A stretch of DNA of 64,000 nucleotides from Prosopocoilus inquinatus. Lineage: Eukaryota > Arthropoda > Insecta > Coleoptera > Lucanidae. The position numbers were made by a program, and so were the translations under genes. Positions 8,971-19,216 of this stretch are shown here, piece by piece. The stretch spans positions 60,324,713 to 60,388,712 of the forward strand of contig CM069871.1 of NCBI GenBank assembly GCA_036172665.1, written 5' to 3'. The notes under the pieces were generated by a model, which had not been told where the DNA came from, did no database searches, and saw nothing but the letters and a program-made list of their open reading frames with translations. Position 1 is the first letter of the stretch. Every line of letters begins with the position of its first letter.

Positions 8971-11900
8971 CTAATATGAAACACAATGAAACTGTTTTAA
9001 TGATCCTTTAAAACACAGAGTGTCCCAAAAAGAATCTACCTGCTTTATGACGAACCGTAGGTTATGTATATGTATAAGTTGGTCTAACATTTACTATACC
9101 ACAATCTTAAACATGTCTCTGTAAATTATCAATTCAGATGAATCAATTTTCTCCCACCAGGGAGAGACGTTCAGTTAATTGAGCAGATAAAGAACGCGTC
9201 GCTTTCGAATTCTGATTGTAAGTCAAGGACGCGTTCGTCGATTGTCTTTTGGTAAAAGGCGTTGGAAAGCTGAGAAAAAGCTCAGTAAATTCCGCGCCTA
9301 AATTGAATTCGAAAATTACAATCGCGATCGCGAGGGAAGGGAGAGACGTTCATTTAATTGAGCAAATAAGAAACACGTCGCTTTAGAATTTTGATTGTAA
9401 CTCGAGGACGCGTTCGTCGACTGTCTTTCGGTAAAAGGCGTTGGAAAGCTGAGAAAAAGCTCAGTAAATTCCGCGCCTAAATTGAATTCGAAAATTACAA
9501 ATTCGATCGCGAGGGGAGGGAGAGACGTTCATTTTATTGAGCAAATAAGAAACACGTCGCTTTAGAATTTTGATTGTAACTCGAGGACGCGTTCGTCGAT
9601 TGTCTTTTGGTAAAAGGCGTTGGAAAGCTGAGAAAAAGCTCAGTAAATTTCGCGCCTAAATTGAATTCGAAAATTACAAATTCGATCGCGAGGGGAGGGA
9701 GAGACGTTCATTTAATTGAGCAAATAAGAAACACGTCGCTTTAGAATTTTGATTGTAACTCGAGGACGCGTTCGTCGATTGTCTTTTGGTAAAAGGCGTT
9801 GGAAAGCTGAGAAAAAGCTCAGTAAATTCCGCGCCTAAATTGAATTCGAAAATTACAAATTCGATCGCGAGGGGAGGGAGAGACGTTCATTTTATTGAGC
9901 AAATAAGAAACACGTCGCTTTAGAATTTTGATTGTAACTCGAGGACGCGTTCGTCGATTGTCTTTTGGTAAAAGGCGTTGGAAAGCTGAGAAAAAGCTCA
10001 GTAAATTCCGCGCCTAAATTGAATTCGAAAATTACAAATTCGATCGCGAGGGGAGGGAGAGACGTTCATTTTATTGAGCAAATAAGAAACACGTCGCTTT
10101 AGAATTTTGATTGTAACTCGAGGACGCGTTCGTCGATTGTCTTTTGGTAAAAGGCGTTGGAAAGCTGAGAAAAAGCTCAGTAAATTCCGCGCCTAAATTG
10201 AATTCGAAAATTACAAATTCGATCGCGAGGGGAGGGAGAGACGTTCATTTAATTGAGCAAATAAGAAACACGTCGCTTTAGAATTTTGATTGTAACTCGA
10301 GGACGCGTTCGTCGATTGTCTTTTGGTAAAAGGCGTTGGAAAGCTGAGAAAAAGCTCAGTAAATTCCGCGCCTAAATTGAATTCGAAAATTACAAATTCG
10401 ATCGCGAGGGGAGGGAGAGACGTTCATTTTATTGAGCAAATAAGAAACACGTCGCTTTAGAATTTTGATTGTAACTCGAGGACGCGTTCGTCGATTGTCT
10501 TTTGGTAAAAGGCGTTGGAAAGCTGAGAAAAAGCTCTGTAAATTCCGCGCCTAAATTGAATTCGAAAATTACAAGCGCGATCGCGAGGGAAGGGAGAGAC
10601 GTTCAGTTAATTGAGCTAATAAGAAACACGTCGCTTTAGAATTTTGATTGTAATTCGAGGACGCGTTCGTCGATTGTTTTTTGGTAAAAGGCGTTGGAAA
10701 GCTGAGAAAAGCCCCAGTGAATCTCACGCTTAAATTTAGTTAAAGAATTACAAGCCCTGAGAAACAAATTTGTTTAGAAAGTGCACCCACTTTCATTCAC
10801 TCGCAGTAAATTATCACGAGCCGCCACTGCTTGGGACACTCTATGTAGTAGCTATATTGAAAACTAAATGAACAAGACATTTATATTTTGAATCCTTAAA
10901 AAAATTATGTTAAATACTACACACCCAGCAATTCAAACTGTCCGGTTGTTAGATAAATCAAAGAACCGAAAAGCGTATCGGTGCTCGAAAACACCATGAC
11001 TATAATCAGCTGCATGAGGAACTGCATGAAAAATGATATTTCGTAGAAAGGGGATTCCTTCCAGTTGTAGGGGTAGACCAAAGACATCGGGAGAGTTCTG
11101 GAAAAAGTACAGTTGCATACACACAAGAAAGATAGAAGAAAATGCAAATATATTAATGTCAATTAAAAATATTACCGTGCCTTCAATTGAATTCCTCATT
11201 AAAGTAAGCTGTGTTTTTTTTTATGAAGTTGGCGACACAATTCTAGAGAAAACAGTTGTCATTAACTATCAGTACTGATCATAACTTCAAATAAAAACTC
11301 AACATTAAAGTTTAAAGTAGATGCTCAAAGTGCTCTCCTTCAGCGTGAATACATAAGCCTACTCTGCGTTTCATGTTTTCAAACCCGTTTGCTAAGTGTT
11401 CGGGGGTTATGTTAGCACACACATCTGTAATGCCCGCACGAAGTTCTTCGATTGTGTGACGCGTAGTTCTAAAAAACTGTGTTTTTCATGTGCGGATAAA
11501 TGAAGTAATCCATAATTGTGAGATTCGGAGACCTTGCAGGAAAATTCACAATCCGATTATCGAAAAACTGCTGCAGGAAAGTCATTGTTTGATGAGCTGT
11601 GTGGGCAGTAGCATTGTCTTGCTGAAAAAAACCCTTCTGTAAGTTCATCATCATGTAGTGGATTAATGGAAGGTTCTAATAGCTTATTTCGGTATCTTTC
11701 AGCAACTTCTACTGAGTCGTTAAAAAATATTGGTTCGATGATACGCCTTCTTGACACTGCTAGCCAAATACCAATCTTTAATGGATGTAATGGAGTTTCC
11801 ACAAATTCATGGGGATTATCTGCTGACCATATTCTCATATTCTGTTTATTTAAATACCCTGAGAGATGAAACCAGGCTTCATCGGAAAAGAAACAATTGT

Positions 11901-14900
11901 CAAGAATGTCGTCGTCGTTGTTTAAGTTATCCAGAAACCACTAACAATATTCTGTTCTTCTGTGAAAATCTACTGGCCTGAGTTCGTGGACTGCTTGAAT
12001 CTTATATGGATAAAGCTTTAAGTCTTTTTTAAGAATAGTGTGACATGTTCCCACTGATAGCTGAACTTCTTGTGAAAGTTTCGCAATAGATGTCTTGGGA
12101 GTGTGTTCCATTCGATCCCGAACATCTTCAATGCAGGCTGCAGTCCTTTTCTTAGCTGCTCCGCTCCCTGTTTTGCGACCAAGTGATCCTGTTTCACGAA
12201 ATTGAAGAACACAAGCATGGATATGTTTAACTAGTTGTTCATAAGTAATAGCAAAATTAGGAAACTGCTGTCGAAACTTCTGTACACACTGATTAATTGA
12301 ATAAACTAACTGACCATTTTCTATTCTACCGGTTTGAAAATAACTTTCAACAATAAATATTTTCCGCTGTAATTCTAACATTTTGAATTAATTGAAAATA
12401 CAAAGTGTCAATTTGACATTTGTTTAATTAAATAATTGAACAGCTATCAGTGCTGCAAATCTTAGGAGAAAAGAAAACAGTGAAATTATAGCCCGTTTTA
12501 ATGAGGAATTCAATTGAAGGCACGGTACACAGTGGAGCCGAGGTGAAAAAAAAAACGATTTCACGAGAAGATTAATTCGTTGATCTAACTGAGTTTTCTT
12601 ACATTACTTTAGTCGTAGAATCTGGCTGTGATAATGGTTTTGCGGTAAAAATTAGCTTTCATCTAATATAAGGGCTTAAATCTCATTTCATTCAGTAAGC
12701 CATAAAGCCTTAAAAAGAGTAATTTTATATAATTCCGTCAGCTTCGAGGATTATTTTTAAAAGTTACTCCATTATATATTTGGTTAGTACATACTAACAG
12801 CTTTTTGTAAAAAAATAAGTTACTCTTTAAAGAAACTTAGACGTGATAATTGAGCCGAAATTAGATTTCTGGGCGTAATGGGAATTTTTAGTAAGCATAC
12901 AAAAAGAGCTTCACTTTCCTACGGTCTGTAATAATATTGTTTTTCTAAAAATACAATATTTATCTAACTACCCTAAACGTTACACGGCCGCAATCAATCG
13001 CATGCGATATACAGGCTGTTTCAAATTCGACTGTCACCGTAGGGATCCCGCTTATTTGAAGAGATAGTTGGTAGGTTTAAATTTGGAAAAGTTGTGTACA
13101 TTTCATGAGCATTAATATCCGGAGAGAAAAAATGTTAATTTTGTTTCGAAATAATTAAAAAAAAAGAAAAATTATCATTTTCTTATTTTGCCTTTATCTT
13201 CTCACATTAAACATTTTTATTTTGGCCTTGTTTTAAAGAATTTTTATAATACGTGCTATGTTGCCGTAATCGACATAATGAGTAGGTTCTTTTGCCACTA
13301 AATTTCAATATAGGTGCCATAAGGAAAAATGAATTTGATGATGGTATCAATTTGATGAAACGTGTTATAAAGAAATAGTGCTTACCACTGTGTACAGAAT
13401 TGAGAAGTTTCTTAAAGAAGTATTTTTATTTTTTTGATATCTCTTTAAATAAAGAAGATAGAGATAAAACAAGAAAATGACAATTTTTCTTTTTTTACAA
13501 TTATTTCGAATAAGAGTTAATAGAGAAACTTTTTCTCTGCGGATTATTAATGTTCATCAACTTTTCCAAATCTAAACTGCCGTCTATCTCTTCCAATAAA
13601 CGAGATCCCCAGTGAGGGTCGAATTTGAAACAGCCTGTATATTGAATACGAAGTTGAATAGAGATGCGAAAAACAGCACCAGCGGGCCGTATAAACATGA
13701 TTTGTTGAATCAAGGAAGCTAACAGAGCTCCTCACTGTTAGTTTGTAATAGGTACATAAAAACGTTCTGCACTTGGAGCAAAATTAAAATAATTTTACCT
13801 TATAAAAAAAAAATCAATTTTTGAAACTTTGAGAAAGTCAAAAATTGTTATTCAGTACCTTCTTGAAATTTCCTGAGTTTCACTTCGATCAGACAAAAAT
13901 TCTGGAAATGAGAGGTTTTTTCCATAAATCGGGAATTTGACCCCACTGTGCGGTATAAGAAGGGTCTAGGACAATTCGCCATCGCCGATTTGTCGTCACC
14001 AATTCACCGTCGCCGATTCGTCGTAGTATAATTCACCGTCGGAAAACTCGCCGTCGATAAATTCGCCGTCAGCGATTAATGTTTTAAGTCCAGGTACATA
14101 TCCAAATCATAATATACCGATAATTATATGTAAATAAAATAAAGAAGTTAACATAATTAATGGAAAATAAAATAATTTGTTATTAATTAAATGTGATACA
14201 TAGATAAAGAAACAGATAAAAAAAATTGGTCTTCCAGGAAGTATTTCTTATTCTTCAGGGTGTTCGTAAAATCCCTCCAATTCTTCTTTTTTATATTTTC
14301 AGATTCTGCTCAAAATCATATTGATTTTCATGTCAATCAAAATCACTACACATCAAAAGTCGACTGCTTTCAAAATATTGATTCATGAAAGCTCGTCATT
14401 TAAAATTATAAATTAAAAAAGGGGTTCCATTAAAAAACAAAATAGAATTATGATTATGTGTACGTACAGCACCAATTTGTTCGTAATTTTGTGTCTTACC
14501 GTGGTCGCACTGTAATTAGGAATTTATTTTAACTTGAAATGGAAAAATAATAGTGAAGTCCATTTTAATTTACTTGAAACGTACTGAAATTATAGTTATT
14601 TTCTTCAATTCTTAGGTATAACTTGGATATTATCCAAAATGGTCAGAAAGTGTTTTAAAGCTTATCAAGCTAAATAAAGCGGTAACATGGGACGGCGAAT
14701 TGGGCGGACGGGAAATTGGATCGACGACGAATTGGTTCTGCGACGAATTGGCGACGGTGAATCGGCGACGGCGAGTTGGCGACGGCGAATCGTCCCATCC
14801 CCGTATAAGAAACGGGTATGGGCGAAGCCGCATTTCTAATATTGTAGGTGAACACCTATAGGAATGAATTAAATAGGAATTCACCTTTCTTTTTTGGCGA

Positions 14901-15401
14901 GAAGCGACGGAATGAAATGCCCAATCAAACCAAACATCATAGCATTACAAATATAAATCCGCGAATAATTATAAGAAACTTTGACATAGTGATCCATCGA
15001 TTTTTCCTCCAACCCTGTCCTGGTCTTGTAAATGAAAAATCCTCTGAGCTTCCGCACGAAATCTTCCGGCAAATGGTTGTAAACGTAATAGTAATTGATC
15101 CTGACCAAGACACACACCGCTATAACTGAAATAGAAAATAATTTTTGCTGTCCTGCTCCTTGGCGACTCGTACTTTACTCAAATGTAAGTAACTCATGAC
15201 GCAAGAGTCAAACTCGTCGAAGCCTTTGCCTTTGACGTGCAAGTACGCGCCGTGGATCATGTATACGTTGGATAAACTGCACAAAATTCTCGACAAATAA
15301 AGAAAGCATTTCAACGGAACGTTTTTAACGAGAGTAACGTTATAGAGGGCCCCGAATTTGAGAAGGCCGATGTTGAAGTGCAGGTGTTTCCCCGGATTCA
15401 T
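8868..15401 (-). CDS. Odorant receptor (7tm_6 family), N-terminal four exons; C-terminus not found
   Basis: Encodes an insect odorant receptor, a seven-helix membrane protein that forms ligand-gated cation channels with Orco in antennal neuron dendrites. Four exons were assembled: 15179-15401, 14885-15125, 10925-11097 and 8868-8970, with consistent phases 1, 2, 1 and 2, and no stop, giving 246 residues plus a split codon. Hallmarks: hydrophobic segments near residues 30-50, 70-85 (LHLIIAVCVLV) and 135-150, then the family's loop block SLVYPYNWKESPFYEI, a long hydrophobic helix, and the TGQFELLGWEF segment. Family members are about 380-400 residues, so roughly the last 140 are missing; they may lie in unrecognised exons below 8.87 kb or be lost. 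Intron 1 is 53 bp, whereas introns 2 and 3 have grown to 3.8 and 2.0 kb through transposon and satellite insertion. Whether it is functional is undecided. Confidence 0.78.
9016..10844. mobile_element. TIR element carrying a tandem satellite, in odorant-receptor intron 3
   Basis: CAGAGTGTCCCAA at 9016-9028 is matched by TTGGGACACTCT at 10831-10842 in inverted orientation. Almost everything between is the 179-bp satellite. No transposase is present. Structures like this, short TIRs around an internal tandem array, are a recognised source of dispersed satellite DNA. Confidence 0.6.
9161..10771. repeat. 179-bp tandem satellite, nine copies
   Basis: GGAGAGACGT recurs at 9161, 9340, 9519, 9698, 9877, 10056, 10235, 10414 and 10593, an exact period of 179. 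Each unit includes an AAGCTGAGAAAAAGCT segment and TTGAATTCGAAAATTACAA. The middle copies are almost identical while the first, eighth and ninth are more diverged, as expected from unequal exchange homogenising the centre. Confidence 0.95.
10925..11097 (-). CDS. Odorant receptor exon 3
   Basis: Acceptor TTTTTCCAG, donor G|GTGTGT. Encodes TLPMSLVYPYNWKESPFYEI and the following hydrophobic helix. The proline/tryptophan-rich extracellular loop is the most family-specific part of this gene. Confidence 0.78.
11175..12525 (-). mobile_element. Mariner-like transposon, 1.35 kb, in receptor intron 2
   Basis: Perfect 28-29-bp terminal inverted repeats starting CCGTGCCTTCAATTGAATTC at 11175, complemented at the end 12525, with TA duplications at 11173-11174 and 12526-12527. 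It contains one decayed transposase on the minus strand. Confidence 0.9.
11312..12381 (-). pseudogene. Mariner-like transposase, decayed
   Basis: Tc1/mariner-superfamily transposase read from the ATG at 12381. The N-terminal DNA-binding region (IFIVESYFQTG, then a second helix-turn-helix with SIAKLSQEVQLSVGTCH) is followed by FFSDEAWFHLSG (first catalytic Asp), QQDNATAHTA (second) and SPNLTIMDYFIY (third; the usual SPD has become SPN). Lesions: an in-frame TAG just after RTEYC (about 11941), an extra T in a poly-T run near 11625, and a one-base loss in another T run near 11470. The tail LCIHAEGEHFEHLL ends at TAA 11314-11312. The spacing between the second and third Asp is now 35, but a six-residue gap relative to the 5.9-kb element suggests it derived from a DD41D enzyme. 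Confidence 0.85.
12528..13009. other. Intronic DNA between two inserted elements
   Basis: No gene, no repeat with a partner in this window that I could see. AT-rich receptor intron 2 sequence. Confidence 0.4.
13010..13639. mobile_element. MITE with ~190-bp TIRs, TA-flanked
   Basis: TACAGGCTGTTTCAAATTCGA at the left is complemented at the right (CGAATTTGAAACAGCCTGTA), and homology continues inward about 190 bp, including the TTTTTCT/AGAAAAA tracts around 13,150 and 13,490. No transposase. Confidence 0.8.
13961..14802. mobile_element. Non-autonomous hAT-like element with GC-rich subterminal repeats
   Basis: An exact 8-bp duplication GTATAAGA (13953-13960 and 14803-14810) flanks it. The ends are imperfect inverted repeats (GGGTCTAGGACAATTCGCC versus GGGGATGGGACGATTCGCC). 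Within about 110 bp of each end are many variants of the motif TTCGCCGTCGCC, inverted between the two ends. The 8-bp duplication and clustered subterminal motifs are typical of hAT transposons. No coding capacity; the core is AT-rich. Confidence 0.8.
14885..15125 (-). CDS. Odorant receptor exon 2
   Basis: Acceptor CTATTTCAG before 15125 and donor AG|GTGAAT after 14885 (phase 2). Encodes the second helix, the loop with LPEDFVRKLRGFF, and the third hydrophobic segment IYICNAMMFGLIG. Confidence 0.75.
15179..15401 (-). CDS. Odorant receptor exon 1
   Basis: ATG at 15401 gives MNPGKHLHFNIGLLKFGALY. It ends A|GTAAAG at 15179 (phase 1). The splice to exon 2 restores the LHL-I-IAVC helix; reading through instead hits a stop soon after. 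Confidence 0.75.
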
Positions 15402-15867
15402 TTTCGATCTTACTACTGCGCCACAAAACGAGATTTACTTTTTATAAGTAAGTAGGTAGGTCGTCGTAATTGATTGATTTGTGTTAACGTGTAAAGAAGA
15501 ACAAATGTTTTGCATCGTTCTCGCAATTATAAAGTATAATAGGTAATCGCTGTCGTCAAATGTATGTCGCATTTAGTGGAATAAATAAATAAATAAAAAT
15601 TCTCCGGCGGTAAGTGAGCAGTTAAACAAAATGCCTCGCAATTAATTACGTTATGCTCGTGCAATATTATTCAATGAGATCATTACAGAATAGAAATTAA
15701 ATGTGAAAATAGAAAATTGTGTTTTCCCTTAAAAGTTAAATTATGAAAGAAAAAATAATAAAGTCGTACAGGTTTTTAGGATCGTAGTATCTAATAATTT
15801 TAATTACTACGAAAAATATGAATCTTTTGTAACGTATACCAAAAGTAGTAGTTAAATAGCGACTAAG

Positions 15868-15993
15868 ATCCGATCTTACCACCTCCTGATAAATTTAACA
15901 GTCTGTTAATATCCTAGGAAACTATTATCAGCACAAAGGTTTCCAAGGATATTATCCGACGGTTATATTTATCTGGAGGTGGTAAGATCGGGC
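15868..15993. repeat. Short foldback MITE
   Basis: CCGATCTTACCACCTCC near 15871 is complemented by GGAGGTGGTAAGATCGG ending near 15990, with the repeat extending into GATAAAT/ATTTATC. About 120 bp in total, able to form one long hairpin. Confidence 0.75.
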
Positions 15994-16172
15994 CTTATTC
16001 GACGTTTCTTAAATAACGAATTTTTTTATAATGGAAATGAGAAGCTGCGTCCTAGGATTATGTTTATGTTGTAAACGACATGACTGGTTTCGCCTTTAAT
16101 AAGGCATTATCAAATGTTCAAAAATTGTAAATTCAAATAAGGGACATGTCAAGAACTTTACCATAAGAAATG

Positions 16173-16310
16173 TAACATCAATATACAAATAAAAACAAAA
16201 AGGAGAAAATAAACACTAAAAAAATAAATAAATCTTAAGTAAAATCACCCAAAATTTTTACCTCCAAGTACCCACATAAGTACTAAACGCGGTAGGTATT
16301 TTATGAGTTT
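16173..16310. repeat. Dispersed repeat (pair with 24.45-24.57 kb)
   Basis: Shares the ordered landmarks AAATCTTAAGTAAAAT, CCCAAAATTTTTACC and CCAAGTACCCAC with 24,448-24,566, same strand. No coding potential. Class unknown. Confidence 0.6.
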
Positions 16311-16790
16311 GAACTTGTTGCCGTTATTTTATTAGTTTGAATTTGAATTCTTAATTGTGAGCCAGCCTTACGATGACTTCGTTTCACTTATTATTGAAGG
16401 AAATGTCGTGAAGCTCGAAAAAGTGTTAACAAGTTTTGCTACCACTTTATTACAATTTCGTTAACTCCTCGTCACTTATCGATATTTGGTGGCTAGTCGC
16501 GCCGAGAAGTCAATCGGCTGTCCCGAAGCAGGTCTCTGAAGAAGATGGGCGTGGGTTAAAACATTATGAAGAAACAGGAAGAAAATTGGCTTGGAAAACT
16601 ATCGTTATACCTACAGGTACATAGGTATGAACTGGATGATATCAACCAATATCTGAAAGATTATTTTCAAACAGTGTAGTACAGGTGAATTCGGTAAGAA
16701 ATGTTGGCATAACATCAACAACAATGAAAGGGTTTATTTTCTTTTACTTGCAACGATCCAGTAAAATCGGAAAATGCAAGATGGATCCAG
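16311..16790. other. Non-coding stretch before the jelly-roll-like copies
   Basis: No gene recognised. It contains a CTGTCCCGAAGC...TGGGCGTGGGTTAAAAC segment (about 16,518-16,563) that is loosely similar to two copies at 51,550-51,660, indicating another dispersed family. Confidence 0.35.
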
Positions 16791-16799
16791 GATAATGAA

Positions 16800-17200
16800 A
16801 AAATGAGTGACATACTCATCGTTAAGGAAAATTTCTCAGCAAGCGTGCTCTTGAAGACATTATTAGGTTTTGAGGAAGATTATAAAAAGATCGTCTTGAA
16901 TATGAGACAAGAATTAGTTTGATCAGTGCAATTGATGATGTTGATGCATTTGTTGAAACAAGCAAGTCGGAAAAAATTAAATTAATCATTGATAAAATTA
17001 TATGGCGCTTTCCTCATATTGCGGTCGGACTACGAAAGCAATTGGCTTTAACGAAGATGGCAGACAGAGTTGTTGAAATACAAATTCCTTTCAAAAGCCG
17101 GAAGTATCCATCGCTTCCAACTACGACAATACATTCGTGGACAGTAAAAACAGCTTCGCGGTTGGAAACGCCAAGATATATAATCATCAACTTTTAAACT
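16800..17200 (+). pseudogene. Double jelly-roll-like family protein, N-terminal fragment (unit 1)
   Basis: This degraded unit resembles the insect proteins annotated as double jelly-roll-like domain proteins, an uncharacterised family thought to descend from capsid proteins of polinton/adintovirus-type elements. Visible blocks: YKKIVLNMRQE, then after a break KIKLIIDKIIWRFPHI, VEIQIPF and SWTVKTASRLETPRY. A stop separates the first block from the rest (TGA at about 16,920), so it is non-functional. It stops at a TKRK..VDAN block, and unit 2 begins immediately after. Family assignment is from memory of the consensus style, and only the N-terminal part is represented. Confidence 0.55.
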
Positions 17201-17254
17201 AAACGAAAGAGTGTCGTCGATGCAAACGCTACTCATACGATACCTCAGGCATTG

Positions 17255-17660
17255 AAAAAATGAGTGATATATTCAACGTTAAGGAAAATTTCTCAGCAAG
17301 CCTACTTTCAAACACATTGTTAGATTTTGGTGATGATTATAAAAAGATCGTCTTGAGTATGAGGCAAGAATTAGTTTTGATCAGAGCAAATAATGACGTT
17401 GATGTAGTTGTTAAAACAAACAAGACGGAGAAGATTAAATTAATAATTGATAGAATTGTATGGTGCATACCTCATATTGCGGTCGAGCTACGAAGGCAAT
17501 TGGCTTTAACAAGGATGACAGACAGAGTTGTTGAAATACAAATTCCTTTCAGAAGCTGGGAGTTGCACGAGTATCCGTCGTTTTCAACTGCGACAAATCA
17601 TTCGTGGACCGTGAAAACAGCTCCGCAGTTGGAAACGCCAAGATATACAATAAAATTTAT
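17255..17660 (+). pseudogene. Double jelly-roll-like family protein, N-terminal fragment (unit 2)
   Basis: Nearly the same blocks as unit 1 but longer open: MSDIFNVKENFSAS, DYKKIVLSMRQE, KIKLIIDRIVW, HIAVELRRQLALT, VEIQIPFRSWELHEYPS and SWTVKTAPQLETPRY. It starts 457 bp after unit 1, and the open frame ends in the foldback element that begins at about 17,651. No start context or splice sites are obvious, so it is treated as a relic. Units 1 and 2 differ at scattered positions, so the duplication is not recent. Confidence 0.6.
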
Positions 17661-18343
17661 TCTTTATGAAAGCTCCTGCATCTTCTCAAACTGAAGATTC
17701 ACGTATCAAAATTTGAAAATCTCTTATCATATACCGAGGAAATCAAAATAATTGAAATCGACATAAGAGTAAAGTACCTTTATTTTCCACGATGCGTGGA
17801 AATTTTATTTGGAAAAGTTACTCAGAATTATTATGAGATCTCAAATATGAAATCATAGCTTCCTGGGATGGAAAAGAATAATTTGGCTACAAAAAATTGT
17901 AATTTTTAAGGTATCAATGTTATTAATAATAATTTCTAGTTGATAGTTGAGCAAAAGACATGTCATAGTATGTTCGTTGCACACTTGAAGAAACGTCCAG
18001 CTGTACACATTCAAAATTCTAAGTACGTTGATACGAGAAAAATTGAAAAATACATGACATTCTTTTTTTTCATCGTAAACAGCCATGACTTCGTATTTGA
18101 AATAATGTAACAATTCTGAGTAACTTTTCGAAATAAAATTTCCGCGTAGCATTGAAAATAAAGGTGCTTTACTCTTAAGTCGGTTGCAAATATTTTTATA
18201 TTCTTGGCATATGACAGAAGGTATTCAAACTTTGATACTTGCATCTTAAGTTTGGAAAGATGCAGGAGCTTTCATAAAGAACTTTTTTTCTGGGAAATCA
18301 ATAATAAAGAATTATCCCGTATGTAGCCAACTTTCTGCCGGTC
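17651..18343. mobile_element. Foldback element inserted in jelly-roll-like unit 2
   Basis: About 220 bp at 17,650-17,865 (TTTATGAAAGCTCCTGCATC..., TTACTCAGAATTATTATGAG) are repeated inverted at 18,075-18,290. ACAAT flanks both sides, and the surrounding coding sequence (CCAAGATATA...AATCATCA) resumes after it by comparison with unit 1. Internal sequence (AAAGTACCTTTATTTTCCA, ATATACCGA) is also found in the TIR element at 54.9-55.4 kb, so both belong to one family. Confidence 0.7.
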
Positions 18344-18346
18344 ACA

Positions 18347-19216
18347 ATGATCATCAATTTTCAAACTAAGCGAAAGTGTCGTCGATGCAAACGCTACCCG
18401 TACGCTGATCTAGACATTGAAAAAATGAGTGATAGACTCAACGTTAAGGAAAATTTCTTAGCAAGTGTACTTTTAAGGACATTGTTAGGTCTTGGAGAAG
18501 ATTATAAAAAGATCGTCTTGAATGTGAGGCAAGAATTAATTTCGACCAGACCAAATGATGACGTTGATGCAGTAGTTAAAAACAAACAAGACGGAAAAGA
18601 TTAAATTAATAATTGATAGAATTGTAAGGTGCATACCTCATATTGCGGTCGAACTACGAGAGCAATTGGCTTTAACAAGGTTGATAATCAGAGAGGGTGA
18701 CAGACAGAGATGTTGAAATACAAATTCCTTTCAGAAGCTTTAAACTGTAAGAGTATCCGTCGGTTTGAACTACGACAAGTCATTCGTGGACAGTAAAAAC
18801 AGCTGTACAGTTGAAAACGCCAAAATATATAATCATCGGTTTACAAACTAAGCGAAAATGTGTCGTCGATGCAAACATGAGTCTATTCGATGACGTTAAG
18901 TTAAAATCGTTAACAGTATTTCTAAACGGTGAACGCTATCCGTACGATAACTTAGACATTGACATTGAGAATAACAAATACGCCATTACATACAACATGT
19001 ATTCTACATTTCGAAAAAAATATTATCATCGTGAAAGCAATTAACCCTGGTTCAATCGAAAAGGATAAATTAGTTCATTGTTCATTAATAGGAATTGGCT
19101 GCATTTTTCAGAGAGATGTAATGCGTAAAAGTGCAGCAAAAATAAGAATTGAGTTTACAACAACAAATAAAATATTAAAGCAGATATTAAGGGCGCCAGG
19201 TAGTAACCCCAATTGA
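18347..19216 (+). pseudogene. Double jelly-roll-like family protein, unit 3 with C-terminal part
   Basis: The third unit repeats the N-terminal blocks (MSDRLNVKENFLAS, DYKKIVLNVRQE) and then breaks frame after about 18,600. The continuation reaches LKTPKYIIIGLQTKRK and, unlike units 1 and 2, goes on into MSLFDDVKLKSLTVFLNGER, YPYDNLDIDIENNKYA and a later frame with SAAKIRIEF, the middle of the family's second half. Several frameshifts make it a pseudogene. It shows that one gene was present and that its N-terminal ~460 bp was amplified upstream of it. Confidence 0.6.

Noticed and set aside
16500..16570. CTGAAGAAGATGG...GTTAAAAC as a possible hammerhead
   Set aside because: No pairing stem II and the GAAA box is AAAA; only superficial similarity. 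The same goes for the pair near 51,550-51,650.
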